The notes under the pieces are model-generated. The model made no database searches, was not told where the DNA came from, and saw only the letters and a list, made by a program, of their open reading frames with translations. A DNA stretch of 64,000 nucleotides, from contig CAUWAG010000007.1 in NCBI GenBank assembly GCA_963556695.1, positions 3,038,001 to 3,102,000 on the forward strand, in the 5' to 3' direction. Source of the stretch: Anthostomella pinea. Lineage: Eukaryota > Ascomycota > Sordariomycetes > Xylariales > Xylariaceae. Below, in pieces: positions 22,540-35,300 of this stretch (within the stretch, counting starts at the first letter, position 1; each line of letters opens with the position of its first letter). The position numbers and the translations under genes are program-made.

Positions 22540-24440
22540 TGGTGTGTTTATTCATTTACGACTGTCAAAACAATTGATCACGCAGCACAATAAGCCTACA
22601 AGGGGAATGACTAGCAACACCAATCCAACACAGCATCGGACATGGATGGCCAAGGGAGGTTGGCAGCACTCGTGCCCTCTCAATGAGGAAAGCTCGTTGA
22701 AGGGCATCAAGTGGATGACTACGGTGCCAACCAGCCTAGACAGCAAGCACGGCCGTATATCACGCATTGATCCTCATAATGACCATGGACTCACCTGAAT
22801 CGGGAAAGGCAAGCCTCAGAAAGCTTGTCAGCGCGGCTGATATGGTCGTACCTGAATCTGAGTCTTGGTTAGCTTCGTTCTCCTCGAGCATGGGCAACGA
22901 CCAGATCATATAATTCCATATCAGATACAGAAGCCTTGTCAAAGGCAATATCATCAAAGCTGTCGAGCTATGTTGACCGTCGTGATAAATATGATCATCA
23001 TTTGAGGGTGTGAGAAACATCGAAGGAATTCAAGTCTTACCTCATGTGAATGGATGCCAGGTACCGACCGAACTTGGAGCATGATCCGTAGAGAGCTGAG
23101 ATGTCCGTTAGCAAGAATCGCGATTCGAGCGCGAAGCTAGGGAGATATCAACTCGATGCAATCAGACATGACTGTTATCTTCAACGCCGTGAAGCTCTGA
23201 CATATGCTTGTCAATTTTTTGTCGGATCATCATATTGCACTGCTGATACCTCCCCAAGGTGAGTGAAAGTAGACTTACCAGTGAGGACAAGCTACAGCAC
23301 ATGTTGCGGTATCGTGGGACGGAAACCCTGCGAGGCTAGACACAGTCAGCACGTTGTCGTGAACCATGTAAGGGAGAAAGTAGGGGGAGGGCATGGTATC
23401 AGAAAAGGCATGAATGGTAGGTAAATAGGTTGTCTACAACGGTAAGCCGAATCAGACTCGTCATCTGTGTTCATCAGGTACAACTTGGGGGAAGATAATC
23501 AGGAAAGTGTCAAGACTCACCGAACCATGTAGGATACTAACCAAGGTCAATGTCCAGGGCAGTGTTCCAAGGTAACAATACGTTGTGTTCAACCATTGAC
23601 AGGCGGCGACCTCGGAAAGGCCATATTGCTGTGCCAACAAGAGTCTGTTCCGCAAAGTTCGGTGTTAGTGAAGGGTGACTCGCCATAGACCGGAAATCGA
23701 GGATGTTGAGGTTGTGATCAGTGGGCGAGGTTTTCTAGGCCTGCCGCAAAATGGCGTATCGACTCATGGGATATATGTGATATATTTTCGGAGCCCAGTG
23801 CCACTTCATCATGTCGGAATGCAGTATCTTGGGGGTTGGAGGGTTCGCATACCATTGCATTGGGGATCGCGATACTAGATATCAACTTCAGAGGCGATTA
23901 GCATATGCAAATGGCCAAAGTTGCAACACCGAAAGTTGGGAATGGAATATCAGAAACAGCCATGTTTTATCGTCAGGGGCAGATGCCTCAGTCGGTAATT
24001 TCCAGCTATGCAATGCATAGAAAATGATCATCATGAAAAGGTTGGAAGTGGGATGGGAGAACATGGATACATACCGGTGGCATCGCGACACCTCATCACG
24101 TCAGCACCAGTCGCACTGACGTGCCGCGAACGGCCACCTGACATTGTATGCGCCAGGTAGAGCAATGCACCGTGGAGGAGGTCCTAGAACTGGTTGACGG
24201 TTAGCATCATGTGCGCCCTGTGCTTGGCGAGAAAATGCGATGTCCATGTTGCGTGCTCAGACTGACGTGTAAAAACGGTTTCATTCCATAAAAGGTCAAA
24301 GACTCTAGTTTGCGGTTTACAAGGTGTCATCATAGAAGGGGATTGGGCGTACTGGAGATGCAAGAACTTACAGGAATAGGCGCGTTGCGAATTTGTTCGC
24401 GCTGGATGTGGTGTGTAGAATCTGCGAGGATCACGAATTG
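22540..24440 (-). other. possible multi-exon membrane-protein gene or remnant
   Basis: On the minus strand seven donor-like sites follow one another (near 24372, 24075, 23520, 23279, 23041, 22851 and 22796). Between them lie protein-like stretches: HHIQREQIRNAPIP, DLLHGALLYLAHTMSGGRS, QYGLSEVAACQWLNTTYCY, LGTLPWTLTL, and near the end VGLVLLVIPLVGLLCCVIN, a membrane segment. I could not join them into one unbroken model and do not recognise the family, so it may be a real many-intron gene, a decayed one, or chance. Confidence 0.25.
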
Positions 24441-24632
24441 ACGAAGGATAAAAATTTCGAACTTATCCACTGAGAAGCTTGGGCCACCTGGTGGAAGCAA
24501 GACCCTACCTCATGCCGGCAGGGTCGGAGCCAGAAATCACTTTGCTCCGAGCTGTGGCATTGTGTGGCTGGAGAGGCTCAGTGCTCTGCTTTGGTCCACG
24601 GGTCCCAGTGTCACCTCAAGTGTGACGTTTAC

Positions 24633-24682
24633 CCCCACCAAAACCCCCACCAGAATCCCCACCTTCAAGCTGCTAACCCCAC
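24633..24682. promoter_or_regulatory. cluster of CCCCAC sites upstream of fbp1
   Basis: Four CCCCAC strings start at 24633, 24645, 24657 and 24677, about 1 kb before the fbp1 ATG. CCCCAC is the complement of GTGGGG, which fits the CreA/Mig1-type consensus SYGGRG. Glucose repression of fructose-1,6-bisphosphatase is well known, so a role is plausible but not shown. Confidence 0.3.
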
Positions 24683-25675
24683 CAATTTCCTCCCACCTTG
24701 AGCTCCTCTGCTCCTCCAACTCCTCCAACCAACTCGTGGTCGAGAAGCTCCACGGTCTGACTTTATCAAGTTTGGTTTACCTCATCCCTCCAGCCGGGTT
24801 TCAACGTTTCACTGGCAAGACTGGATAGATCACGGAGCAAGTAGGTCGTCCGGAACCGTCATTCCATTTGTCACTCTACTGTGGTAAGGTAGTAGTGGCA
24901 GGCAGGCAGATAGATCAACGATCTCCAGGCGCTGAAAGCTCAAAGCTCCCGTCACACGATCACCACAAGCACCCACACTGTGACGTATCCGAGCCATACA
25001 CCGAGATCTCCCGCCCTGTGACCCTCGGCACAATCACAGGCGGCTCAAAATGACATAACCCGGGAAATCCCATTTCCAGCATGTCCCCCCCACCATCCCA
25101 ACCCATCCACAATTCCCCTCGACCGGCTATGGAGCCCTCTGGGGCCTGCAGTCCTGAATTGACGTCGGCATGGAGCCTGCGTGTCATTCTCGTGCGTGTT
25201 CCTGTGCTACCCGCCTAGGGCTGTCAGGCCGCCTTGCCTAGCATGCCACGAGCCTTGAGTTGGAGCTCGGGTAGAGTGACAGATCACCAGTCAGGTACGT
25301 TGATAGAGAGGTAGGCAGAAGGATTGAGGGTGTGGGGATGAGCGAGGAGCTCGTCTGCCTTCATAAACTCCCAGCTGTTCCCTCGGCACATCGTCAAACC
25401 ATCCGCTTCACCAACTTTCGACCTTCCTATCTCCTACCAAGCACTTCCCACAACAGACCAATCGGGTCTCCATCTGTCTTGTCCTCTTACGTCTTTCTAT
25501 ACCCACTGGCAATTTAGTTTGTTAGTCACAGACTACTTACCTACAACCCCTCCCCCTCCTTCTCTCTCTTTCACAAGCAACACCACCTCCCATTCAAACG
25601 TCCTACCGGTACTTCGTGTTTTCCATCTGTTCCTCGACATATCTGATTCGAGTACGCTTTACCTCACCTGACATA

Positions 25676-26834
25676 ATGGCATCCAACGAAAACCCCCCGG
25701 CCGAGTCGGCTAGTGTCAACACCGACATCGTCACCTTGACTCGCTTCTTGACGGAAGAGCAAGCGAAACACAAGGAGGCCACTGGTGACTTCACGTAAGT
25801 CTCGCTCTGAACCGCTGCGATCCTTTTGGATTGGTTGACGCTAACGCGCAATGCTGTCAGACTACTGTGCCACGCTCTGCAATTCTCCTTCAAAGCCATC
25901 TCCTACTACATCCGCCGAGCGACACTCGTCAACCTGACGGGTCTAGCAGGCCAGTCCAACGCGACTGGCGACGACCAGAAGAAGCTGGACGTGATTGGAA
26001 ACGACCTGTTCATCGCAGCCATGAAGTCGTCGGGGAAGTGCGCCTTGCTGGTATCAGAAGAGGAGGAAGAGATCATATACTTCAAGGACCAGAAGGGAGC
26101 ACGGTATGCTGTGGCTTGCGATCCCATCGACGGCAGTTCCAACTTGGACGCTGGTGTGTCAGTCGGAACCATCTTCGGTATTCACAAGCTCCCCGAAGGC
26201 TCCACTGGTACGAAGGCGGATATCCTGAAACCCGGTAGCGAACTCCTGGCGGCCGGATTCACCATGTACGGTGCTTCGGCGCAACTAGTCATCACCATGA
26301 AGGGCGGTACCGTCGATGGCTTCACCCTGGACAACTCTTTCGGAGAGTTCATCCTGACACACCCTAACATGAGGATGCCAAAGACACGGGCTATCTACTC
26401 GGTGAACGAGGGTAACTCGCTGTTCTGGGAGGACTCTACAAAGAAGTACTTCGAATCTCTAAAGCAGGCCCAGAGCAACGGAAAGCCCTACAGTGCCAGA
26501 TATATCGGCAGCATGGTTGCTGATGCCTACCGAACGCTGTTGTACGGTGGTATCTTCGCCTACCCTGCGGACAAGCAGAACCCCAAGGGCAAACTGCGGA
26601 TTCTGTACGAGTGTGCTCCAATGGCAATGGTTTTCGAGAATGGTTAGTACTAAACCCGTTGCAGAAGTTTGAATGACTTGTTTGGTGCTGACGCATTCTT
26701 TAGCTGGTGGACAGGCTGTGAACAGCAAGATGGCACGCATGCTGGACGTCGTGCCCGAAGATATCCACGACAAATCCGGTATCTTCATGGGCAGCTACGA
26801 CGAAATGGAGAAGCTGAAGAGCTTCCACAAGTGA
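25676..26834 (+). CDS. fbp1: fructose-1,6-bisphosphatase
   Basis: Cytosolic enzyme of gluconeogenesis, splitting fructose 1,6-bisphosphate to fructose 6-phosphate. Three exons (25676-25794, 25861-26642, 26704-26834) give 343 aa, the usual fungal length. Seen: TDIVTLTRFLTEEQ at the N-terminus, ALQFSFKAISYYIRRA, the metal site Glu run SEEEEE, the signature DPIDGSSNLDAG, GFTMYGASAQLV, ARYIGSMVADAYRTLLYGG, and LRILYECAPMAMVFENAGG spanning the last intron. Introns have donors GTAAGTC and GTTAGTA and acceptors GTCAG and TTTAG. The 5' leader is C/T-rich. No defect seen. Convergent with the DUF1295 gene that follows. Confidence 0.97.
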
Positions 26835-27076
26835 ATTTGATAGCTTTCGAGGTCTGTCTACCAACATTGCTTGGATGGAATCGCTTTGGCCCAGATACCC
26901 TGATAAGGTGTCCGCAGGAGGCGTATGAACGCATTATGATTACGACGGGTTCGGTATGTTCCCTGCAAACTTCAGTATCTAAGTATCCTCAACATGAATG
27001 TACATTCATCAAATGTTACCTGATGCACATATCCGCCGGTCGTTTTTGAGTGGAAATTTTTCAGTTTTTTTACTAT

Positions 27077-28289
27077 TCAAGTGATCTTCGGGAAGAACTT
27101 GGGTGTGTTCTGCTTCCACACCAGATAATCCTTACGATCCCCATACCGCTTGTCATACTTCTTCTCGCTCATGGGTATACCTGTAACCTTCAACAGCAGA
27201 AACGATGTAAAGGCTGGACTCGCATACGAGAGCCCCAAGGCAAGTAGACTGCCTGACAACCCACCAGAAAGACCAAACCCGACCTGGACGGGGTTCGTCA
27301 TCAGCACCCCGGCCGCCATTGTCGCAATTCCGGTCCACAGCATACACTCGCCGAAGTAATTGGGATATTGACTGGACACGCATACGTCAGTTCGGCACAT
27401 CTCACTCACGGAGATCCAGCAAAATCCCATAGAAAAGAGACTCACCTCCGACTCCACAGTCCCTTCGTCAGGAAGTCCTCCTCATGCGATTTCTCCCGCC
27501 TCTCTCTCAACCACCTACTCTTCTGACGGTCCGCGGCGATCTCGAATCCAAAACCGCCGACGAACAAGGCGATCCCGAGGACGTCGGTGGCCAGGACGGC
27601 GGGCAGCGCGGCGAAGGCGAGGGCCGGGACCGAGTTGACGGCGACGACGGGCATCAGGCACTGCGACACCCACGTCGCCTGGCCCAGCCACGCCGCCGCG
27701 AACTTGGGCGGCGATTTCCGAATCGAGTCGAAGCGCGAGTCGTGGCCTGAGGACAGGATGCGGCTTAGGAGGTAGGATCCTACTGTGGTTGGTGTTAGTG
27801 ACTAAGTCACACGAGACGAAAGATAGAACCGCGTTCGCGACCCATATCAAGCCTATACCGGGCCCTTTGAGCAAAGGGAGTTGGAGTTGGGAGGATAGGT
27901 AGGTACATACACCGCACACTCCAAACCCCCACCGCAGCAGTCATAGCCACGCTCCGCCAATTCAACACCACAGCCCTCCCCGCGCCCCGCGCAAACGGCG
28001 CCAGCAGGCTCGGCCACCACCTGCTCAGAACCCCATACACGCCGGGGCCGGAGCTGGCGACCGAGGCGGCGACTTTGCTGCGCGCGCCGGGGAGGTACAG
28101 TGATAGTAGTGATACCGCCAGAAAGGTGGCCGAGCCTGAGGCGTCGTAGAGGCGTTCTGATTGTAGGGCGATGGAGGGGAGCGCTACTACTGTTTGGATG
28201 GCGAAGGCGGCGGCGACAGAGGGGACGAGGGTGCGCAGGAAGGGGTTGCGGAAGTCGGTTAGGTGGAGGAGCTTTTGGAGGAGCGTCAT
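27077..28289 (-). CDS. DUF1295 / steroid 5-alpha-reductase-like membrane protein
   Basis: Multi-pass membrane protein of the DUF1295 family (PF06966), related in fold to steroid 5-alpha reductases; true substrate unknown. Exons: 28289-27911, 27782-27446 and 27371-27077, 336 aa. Choosing donor GTATGTAC at 27910 gives the family text SVRLGSYLLSRIL across the first junction. Other conserved text: SGHDSRFDSIRKSP, FEIAADRQKSRWLRERR, FLTKGLWSRSQYPNYFGE (across the second junction) and MSEKKYDKRYGDRKDYLVW near the end. Several hydrophobic segments are visible. Tail-to-tail with fbp1, 242 bp between stop codons. Confidence 0.9.
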
Positions 28290-29928
28290 GCTTGCTTGCG
28301 GAGGTGAGCCCGTGAGCTAAGTAAGGTACGGTGAGATAAGGTTGAGGGCTGAGAGTATAAGAGGCGCGAGGTGTGAGGTGGCGGCCGTGGGAGGGGATAG
28401 AGTTTGGCTGCGGTGGTTGAGGCGTGGTATCTGCAGGCTGAAGTTTAACGGCTATGAAAGTGAGGCCATGGAGGGTTTGACCGTAGAAGCACGGAGTATG
28501 TAAAGATATGATGCCGGTATAAACTAGGTCGCTTGAGGAAGCTGTCAAGGTGTATCGTCCCTATGCGCAGCTAGCTACAGTAAGGTATGATCTGATAACG
28601 TTTAATACCTACCTGGATCTGATCACAGGTACGATGTGCCTAGGCCTCTCACATGCACGTGTTTCAGCGAGCAAGCATCCGGTGTGTGTGGGAATGCTTG
28701 GTTATATGCCATCTGATCATCGTATACTGTCAAAGCGGTCCTATCCAGGGGTTGTTACAAGCGCGGAATGAAACAGCCCTATCCAAAAGTGGTGACGCCA
28801 TACATAATGGTCCAGCTTCGCACAATAGAGAACTGCGAAGTCCGACATCTGTTATTGCCAGGGCTCCGGCCTTGCAATCTCAGATAAGTGCGAGCTACTA
28901 TCTATCTGCCTTATCGCCGGACCCAGTGGTGCCTCCAGTTTTCATGGACTCAAGCGAGACCAAGCCGGTCCAACTCCTCGCTCGTGTGAGGTCTTTGAAG
29001 TCACAGGTGACATTGATGATGCAGAAGCAGTCGGCTTCCTGCCTGCGCGGTCCCTTTCGATTTGGTGTGACACGACAGGGCATGGTCAGCCCTATTGCGC
29101 CGCCGATTTACTGGGTGCGCAGGGCGCAGGGGTGGTGATTTGGGAGGGCGGATCACACCGCCGGGGGAACGGCCAAATTGCTACATTGACAGCACAGAGT
29201 CAACCACTCAACCTTGAAATGAAAAGATGGGAAACCCATTCTTCTACACCAGCCTCGACGTGCTGAATCTGTTTGTCGGGTTGGTCTTGAAAGAAAGCAG
29301 ATCGCTTGCCCGTGTTCGCTGGCCTGTGGTGGCGGGCTTCGAGAATCGCAGTCCCGAGTCCTCGCTTGAGACTGTGACCAGTAGGCGTTATTAAAGCTGA
29401 TGTCCCAAGCCGAAGGCACCAGTGAAAGTTGAGCTTTTCATTCGGGAGAGCAATCGAGCAATATCGTCAGCACTGGTTGCAGCGCGTGACCGTATGGTGT
29501 CCCATGATCATCACTTTGTTGAAGGACAGGGTGGTGTGCCTGGAAGCAAAGGTCAATTTCGAGTCTAGCTAAGCGAACACATCCAAGACACAGACGTCTT
29601 CTCATTCTCCTAATGCTTCTCATTCTCCTTCTTGCACACACACGTCTCATGACATGACGTACGCGCATATCTGGCCCGCCGCGAGGGGGACTGCACCACC
29701 CAACAGGCCCGAGCGGTTCTTGCGCAAACCGGAGAACAACATGGTAACGACAGTCGAACTAGATGTCGAGAGACACACAAGACAACGACAGACACAAGAC
29801 GAAGACAGACACAAAAGACGTGGGAGTGCGGACGATTTTGAAGATGAGGAAGAAGAGGAGGGCGAAGACGGGAACGGCGACAGACTTGTAGGTGGTGGTT
29901 ACGGTAGCTGTAGCTGCTGCTGCTGCTG
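28290..29928. other. intergenic, no gene recognised
   Basis: One frame near 29010-29200 reads protein-like for about 60 residues without an ATG (ARSLSIWCDTTGHGQPYC, GAGVVIWEGG), but I could not extend it. A CTG/CAG-rich tract lies at 29911-29945. Confidence 0.35.
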
Positions 29929-30726
29929 CTACTGCTGTTGCTGTCGTTGCCGCTCCTCCTCCTCCTGGCCGGCCAGTGGCTGGCTCGCGACCCCGAGCCC
30001 ACCGCCGCCATCGAAGGCTGGCTGGCCCGGGTGCACGCCCGAACCCGCCGCTATTTGCGAGCCTCGCCTTACCCCCTGGTGCCCACTGAGAGGGTGGTTC
30101 GGCCGCCCAGCTCCCAAGAACCCATAGGGTGTAGCCACCGTGAAGGATGGTGCCGCCAGGGAGGGTCGAGTGGCCGGAGTTGGTGGGGCTATCGGGTGTT
30201 CTTCGGGACGATGTTGCCGCCGTGGAGAGTGGTGGTTGTGGTGATGGTGATGGTGGTGATGGTGGTGTGGCCGCTGCCGTAGCTTGGGTCCCTCGGGACC
30301 CAAGGGATATCGAGCTACCGCCCTGAGATGTTCATCCGTCCTGAACGGGTTGGCAGGACCCCTGGGCGATACTCGAGGCTCCATGGCAGGCAGCCAACGT
30401 CTTACTGCCACCGGGGAGCCATTGTGCTCGATGACAGTAGCCTGTGATTCTTCCCCGGCACCGTCCTTGACTTCAACCATCCCAGGGCCGTAAACTACGG
30501 CATTCTTGTCCACGGTATATTTGTAGGGGATCTGCCGTTGGAATTGCTCAGAGGGTTCTGCTGATGGCGTGGCTGTGTGACTACGACGACGAGCAGAAGA
30601 CGGCGACGACGGCAGGCTCGACGGAGACATGATTGGAGGGTTGCAAGGGTGTTGGGGAGCGACTATTTTTGGAACCGACTGCCTAGTAGCCCAAGATCCA
30701 TCTGATACAGTATCCCACGAGCTCAT
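29929..30726 (-). CDS. hypothetical His/Pro/Gln-rich protein
   Basis: Single-exon frame of 265 aa from ATG 30726. Family not recognised. N-terminal Ser/Pro/Arg-rich part, then a possibly structured stretch IPYKYTVDKNAVVYGPGMV and VIEHNGSPVAVRRWLPAME (residues about 80-130), then a run of ten His, a Pro/Gly-rich part, and a C-terminal EEEERQRQQQQ. The stop TAG lies inside a CAG run: after it come five more Gln codons and LQLP before a TAA, so the stop looks like one CAG-to-TAG change and the original protein may have been nine residues longer. No signal peptide. Probably largely disordered. Confidence 0.5.
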   Translation of the reverse strand: MSSWDTVSDGSWATRQSVPKIVAPQHPCNPPIMSPSSLPSSPSSARRRSHTATPSAEPSEQFQRQIPYKYTVDKNAVVYGPGMVEVKDGAGEESQATVIEHNGSPVAVRRWLPAMEPRVSPRGPANPFRTDEHLRAVARYPLGPEGPKLRQRPHHHHHHHHHHNHHSPRRQHRPEEHPIAPPTPATRPSLAAPSFTVATPYGFLGAGRPNHPLSGHQGVRRGSQIAAGSGVHPGQPAFDGGGGLGVASQPLAGQEEEERQRQQQQ

Positions 30727-32340
30727 CCTTGATATCAAATGCTTTTCACGTGGGCAAGTGCTAATTATAGGCCGCGTCGGACCGGTGGCAACAAGGGGAA
30801 GACGCAGGGCGCAAATGTAAGTTCGCCGGACAGCACCGTGGTACATTATCACAAGGGCTACGGGATGAGCTGGAGTGAATACAAGAGGTCAGATGGAACC
30901 GAACCTGACGATACAATATTTGCCGAGGCAATAGTCCCGATACGCCGGGCTTCACCAAAGTACGGCTCCAATTGAATCATCACCATGGCACTCTACAGCT
31001 CCGAAACAGCCTGGCGACCTGTACGAAAGGTTGAGGATGTCGGTATCAAGGCTTTGGGATCAGGACACCAGAAAAGGCCGGACCTTGTGTGAGGGAGGCT
31101 CATGTCCGCTGGAGAGCTTACGACTGGCTGGTTTCTACCAAGAGTTGGAGACGCACCTAGGTGAAGTAACTACCACTGTCTCTAAATATGAGCAAGAAGG
31201 GGAATCTGGCAAAGAAGTGAAATACGAGCTCTATTTCGTTGAGAATATTGACATTCGTCTCGAGATGAGAGCATATGTAGCATCGCAAAGGCGACTACTA
31301 GAGGATGCTCGGGAACCTCTGAACGCCTAGCGAAGAAGGTTCACTTGGCCCGAGGATCTTCTAGCATCTTCAGGGACAATATGTTGGGGTAAACCACCTG
31401 CCCAGTAATGGCCAGGGTAGTATGGACAAATGAGTAGTACCCTCGGGATGTGGACATCTCGGACTGAGGAGTAGTGAAGCCTCCCAGAAAGGTAGCAGCG
31501 GACATGTCTTGCTGATCCTGTTCCTCGATTACATAGCTAAGGAGGGATATACTTCTCCTCAGTTCCTTGAACACAACTCCCTATCCTCGGGTATGACCCG
31601 GCAGGGTTAAAGCCAGACAGTCCATGACCACCCACAAGCATACCTCTGAATATGGCATATCCTTGTATATGGCCTGCCTACCTCTGAATATGGCCTAGCC
31701 ACGGTGAGGCATCGACAAGTCAGTCGAGTGCGTATACCAAGGATTGGGCACTGGTTATCATTTACATAGATCTTCCCACCGGTGGGGATGATGCTTCCTC
31801 AATATATGTGAGTATTATCTCTAACACCTGGCCAAAGGAAACCGAAGATCAACGCTTACAGTGTTGGAAACCAGGATGAGGGCTGAGGTTTTTCATGGGC
31901 ATTGAACATGGCCCAGAGTCGCCGGTATTACGAACATGAGACAAGGACTGCACTTTATTAAAGAGCTTTGTGCCCCTTCGAGAGACGGCGTTCTCGGGGC
32001 CCAGTGTCAAGACTCAACCGAAGGATCACATGGTAGTCCAGAGTAAAGAACATCTCATGGGCACGTCTCGACCAGCTGAAAGACGAGCAACACAACCACA
32101 TTACCGAGGCAGACAGGCCACAGACACCAAGGCACACACAGCAAGAAACCACCCTCACTGAATTCGTTATCATTTATACAATTATCATGCAGCCAATACC
32201 CCCAGAACCCCCTATATCGAGCTCTCATCATGCAAGCCGTCAACGCCCAAACCACGCAGTCGCGTCACCGACGGGGTCCCACGGGCCCTGAGGCTATGGG
32301 ACGACGATGACGCATAGCTCCTCCATTCACCAGACCCGTT
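30727..32340. other. intergenic; weak small frame at 31037-31330 (+)
   Basis: 31037-31330 is a 97-codon frame with helical, charged text (YQELETHLGEVTTTVSKYEQ), no known family, kept only as a possibility. Two copies of TACCTCTGAATATGGC lie at 31641 and 31678. Confidence 0.3.
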
Positions 32341-35300
32341 CTACCGACCAGTGTTGGAGAAGGCGCTCTTGATGTCCGCCCGGGGCCACTCAAATAATAC
32401 ATCGCCGCCATATACACTCGTCGTGATGGTCGAGATGCGCACCTCGATGTCGTTGTAGAACTTTTCGCACTCGCGGAGCACGTGGTTAACGAGGCTGCGG
32501 CTCAGATTGGGATCGTCGGCATCCCCAAAATGCTTCTCCACTCGCTTGCGCAATGCTTCAATGCCCTTCCGGACTTCGCGTCCGTCGTAGCCACTGAGGA
32601 CTTTATTGAATGTCCCCTTCGCATTGCTGGGCTGGGCAGCTATGATGGACATATTCTTGCCCGAGGCTACTTGAGCCTCGATGTTCTCCAGGTACTCGAG
32701 TAGCTTGCCTAGTGGTCGACGCATTACCGCATTGAGGTAAAGACCCAAGTGCTCGGCCATCTCTCCCGCTGCGGCTTCTTTCCAGTCCTCGAGTATTTCG
32801 AGACCATGGGTATCGAGCTCTTCCAAGAAGTGGTTCATGTTCTCGATCAGTAGGATGTGGTAGTTGAGTGCCTCTTTGTCCTCTGGGTCGGCACCGTTAC
32901 TCGTGAGAGTAGCAGGATTTTCCCGAGCAATGACTTTGAGAGAGTCGAACATGGATTTGATAATACGGTCATACTCCTGATCAACAGTCTTCCTCACAGA
33001 CGACGTCGTATCAACGGCCGAGAGCATGTTCTCAACTGCACTGGAGAAGTGTGGGAAGATTCGCATGAACGCTATCACGCCCTTGCGTTTGTGGATCTTG
33101 ACCTTTGTCTCCTCGATGGCACGTATCTGATCTTCAACAAACTTGGAGAACTTGGACTCGAGACTGCTGTGAAGTTTCTGCAGGATGTTGTTCAGAAAGT
33201 CTTGATTCGATTGAGTCATCTCCAAGTGCTTGCGCTCCAGGATGGCAAGGACACCCACTCCCTGACTGCGTGTGTGTTAGCTCTTGAGACGAGTGTACGC
33301 ACCTGAAGGCAATAGTACTTACAGCGCATCTTGTGACAAGACCCAGTTGACCACGTTTTGCAGGTCTTGCTCCAGAAAGGAGAAAATCACCTCCATAGAT
33401 CGAGTCACCCTCCTAGCAAGCTCTCGATCGGGTTCCATCACCCTGTGTCGTTTCAAGTCACCACCTCGCCGGTCTTGAGGCCTCGCTGCTGCCACTAGGT
33501 CTGGGAAATCGGCTGTCTCCAAGGTTGTAGCGTGGAAGAAGTCCACAATGAAGTTCTGCTCAATCTCCACGAGAGGCATCAAATCGTCCATAATACCAGC
33601 AAACGCCTCATAGGGTAGATTGCGGGTATCGGCACCCTTCTCGCTAGTGGCTCTGCCCCCGTCGCCCAGGGGAGTTCTTAGGGACCTCGCCAGAGTCTGA
33701 CTCCTCTTGACAGTGACTCTTCTGGCAGTCGCTATCGTGCTCTCTTGTTTTTTCTCCTCCAGTGATGTGAAGAGCAGCTCCAATTCCTCACCAGAAGGTT
33801 TCCTCGCATTTCGCTTCCACGCGTCAACGACGTCCTTAAACTCGATTTTGTAGAGCGGCAAGTTCTTTTCCTGATAAATCTGGAGGTAGCGATTCCACTG
33901 CTCGAGATCCACCTCTCGGGCATACAGGACCAGAGGGCTATATTTCCATAGCACACCCCTTCCGGAATCGTGGTTGCGTGGGTCAACCTTCTTGGACAGA
34001 GCACCGGCCATGGCTGACTTTGTCTCCCCGGAAGCTTTGTCGATCTGGCGGGACATGAATCCACCAAACCTTTGCAAGAAGCTGGCACTTTGCGAGAGAT
34101 ACATCTCCTTCTTCTCCTGAACAATTCGCATCTTGCCATAGTCGGGGTTCAGGGTGGCGTGCTGTTCGCTCATGCTTGCATCCTCGCTCTTTCGAGGCTC
34201 GGAGGCAGCCATGGAAGAGTCGATCTTCGTCATAGCCTTGAACAGGGTGACAAGGGCGGTCTCGATTTCCTCCAGCCCGGACGCCGTTTCGAGGGGAGCG
34301 ACTTGGAGAGCTTGAAGATCATCTGATGTGATGGCACATGTATCTAGTAGCGATTCGAGTTCCTTTCGAAGGAGCTTTTGATTCGCAGCTTGAACCTGCA
34401 AACCTTGACCTTGGGCTTCAATGTAGGCAATGTCGTCAGAGAGTGTCTGTCTGCTGTTAGTGAGCAGTCCCAGCCAGTCGGCACTGCACTTACAGATAGT
34501 TCCACGCTATAGAGTGTCAGCAGATTGTCCAACTCATCGCACTCGGCAATAGCCGAATCGAGGCCCTTCTTGATCCCGTCAACCCTTTCATCCTCTTCCT
34601 GAAACCGAACGACCCAGCCTCCAGCTTGAGCCTTGTTGAGTTCTCGGTCTACATCCATCTTCATCTCTTCGAAATTGCGCGTTCGCATCTGTTCTCCAGG
34701 TAGCCAACCAAAATGGTCCAGCCATGTTGCAAATTCTGCAGTTGTGTCGGCGACGAGGCCGGTGTTGACACCAAGGGCCGAAAAATATTTCACATCGTTG
34801 CCGGTGACAGCAAGACGCCGAGGGTCATCGTCGTCCTTGCTTGCTTCCTCCAAGATCTTTCTGTTATCGTCTTTAATAGAAGGTTGGAGGCTGTTGGGTC
34901 GACTTGAATTGGGCACTGTAACTCGGACTTCAGGCACAACCGCAGTCGTGCCCTCTGGTTTCGATACAGGTTCGGCAGGCTGAGGGGTCTCGGGCTGAGG
35001 AATTGGACGAGGCGGAGCTGGCACTACGCCGGTAATTCCATCCGGACCCTCTATCGCAGCTTTGGCTTTTGCCTCCCGTAACCGCTCTCCCGCTCCTCCA
35101 GGCCGCGGTTGGAAGACCCTTGCGGCTGATGCAGCTTTCCACAAGGTGCCGGCTAAGTCACCACGTGATTTCTTCGCCTTGATCATTGGGCCTAGCCCGG
35201 GGCGGTTCTCGTCGTCTCCCTCTGCGGGCGTCTCGACAGGTGGCGTCTCGGATGCTGGGCTCGGAGCAGCAGAAGCGGCCGAGTTCCCATCAGTACTCGG

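Larger units (their letters stand above)
22166..25675. other. mostly intergenic; contains an unresolved minus-strand gene candidate and the fbp1 upstream region
   Basis: 22.5-24.4 kb is described separately. 24.5-25.67 kb is the upstream region of fructose-1,6-bisphosphatase; its last 250 bases are strongly C/T-rich, as in many fungal promoters. Confidence 0.4.

Noticed and set aside
28653..29138. 161-codon plus-strand frame
   Set aside because: No family, no codon or splice support, and an equally protein-like stretch lies in another frame, so I cannot support a gene.
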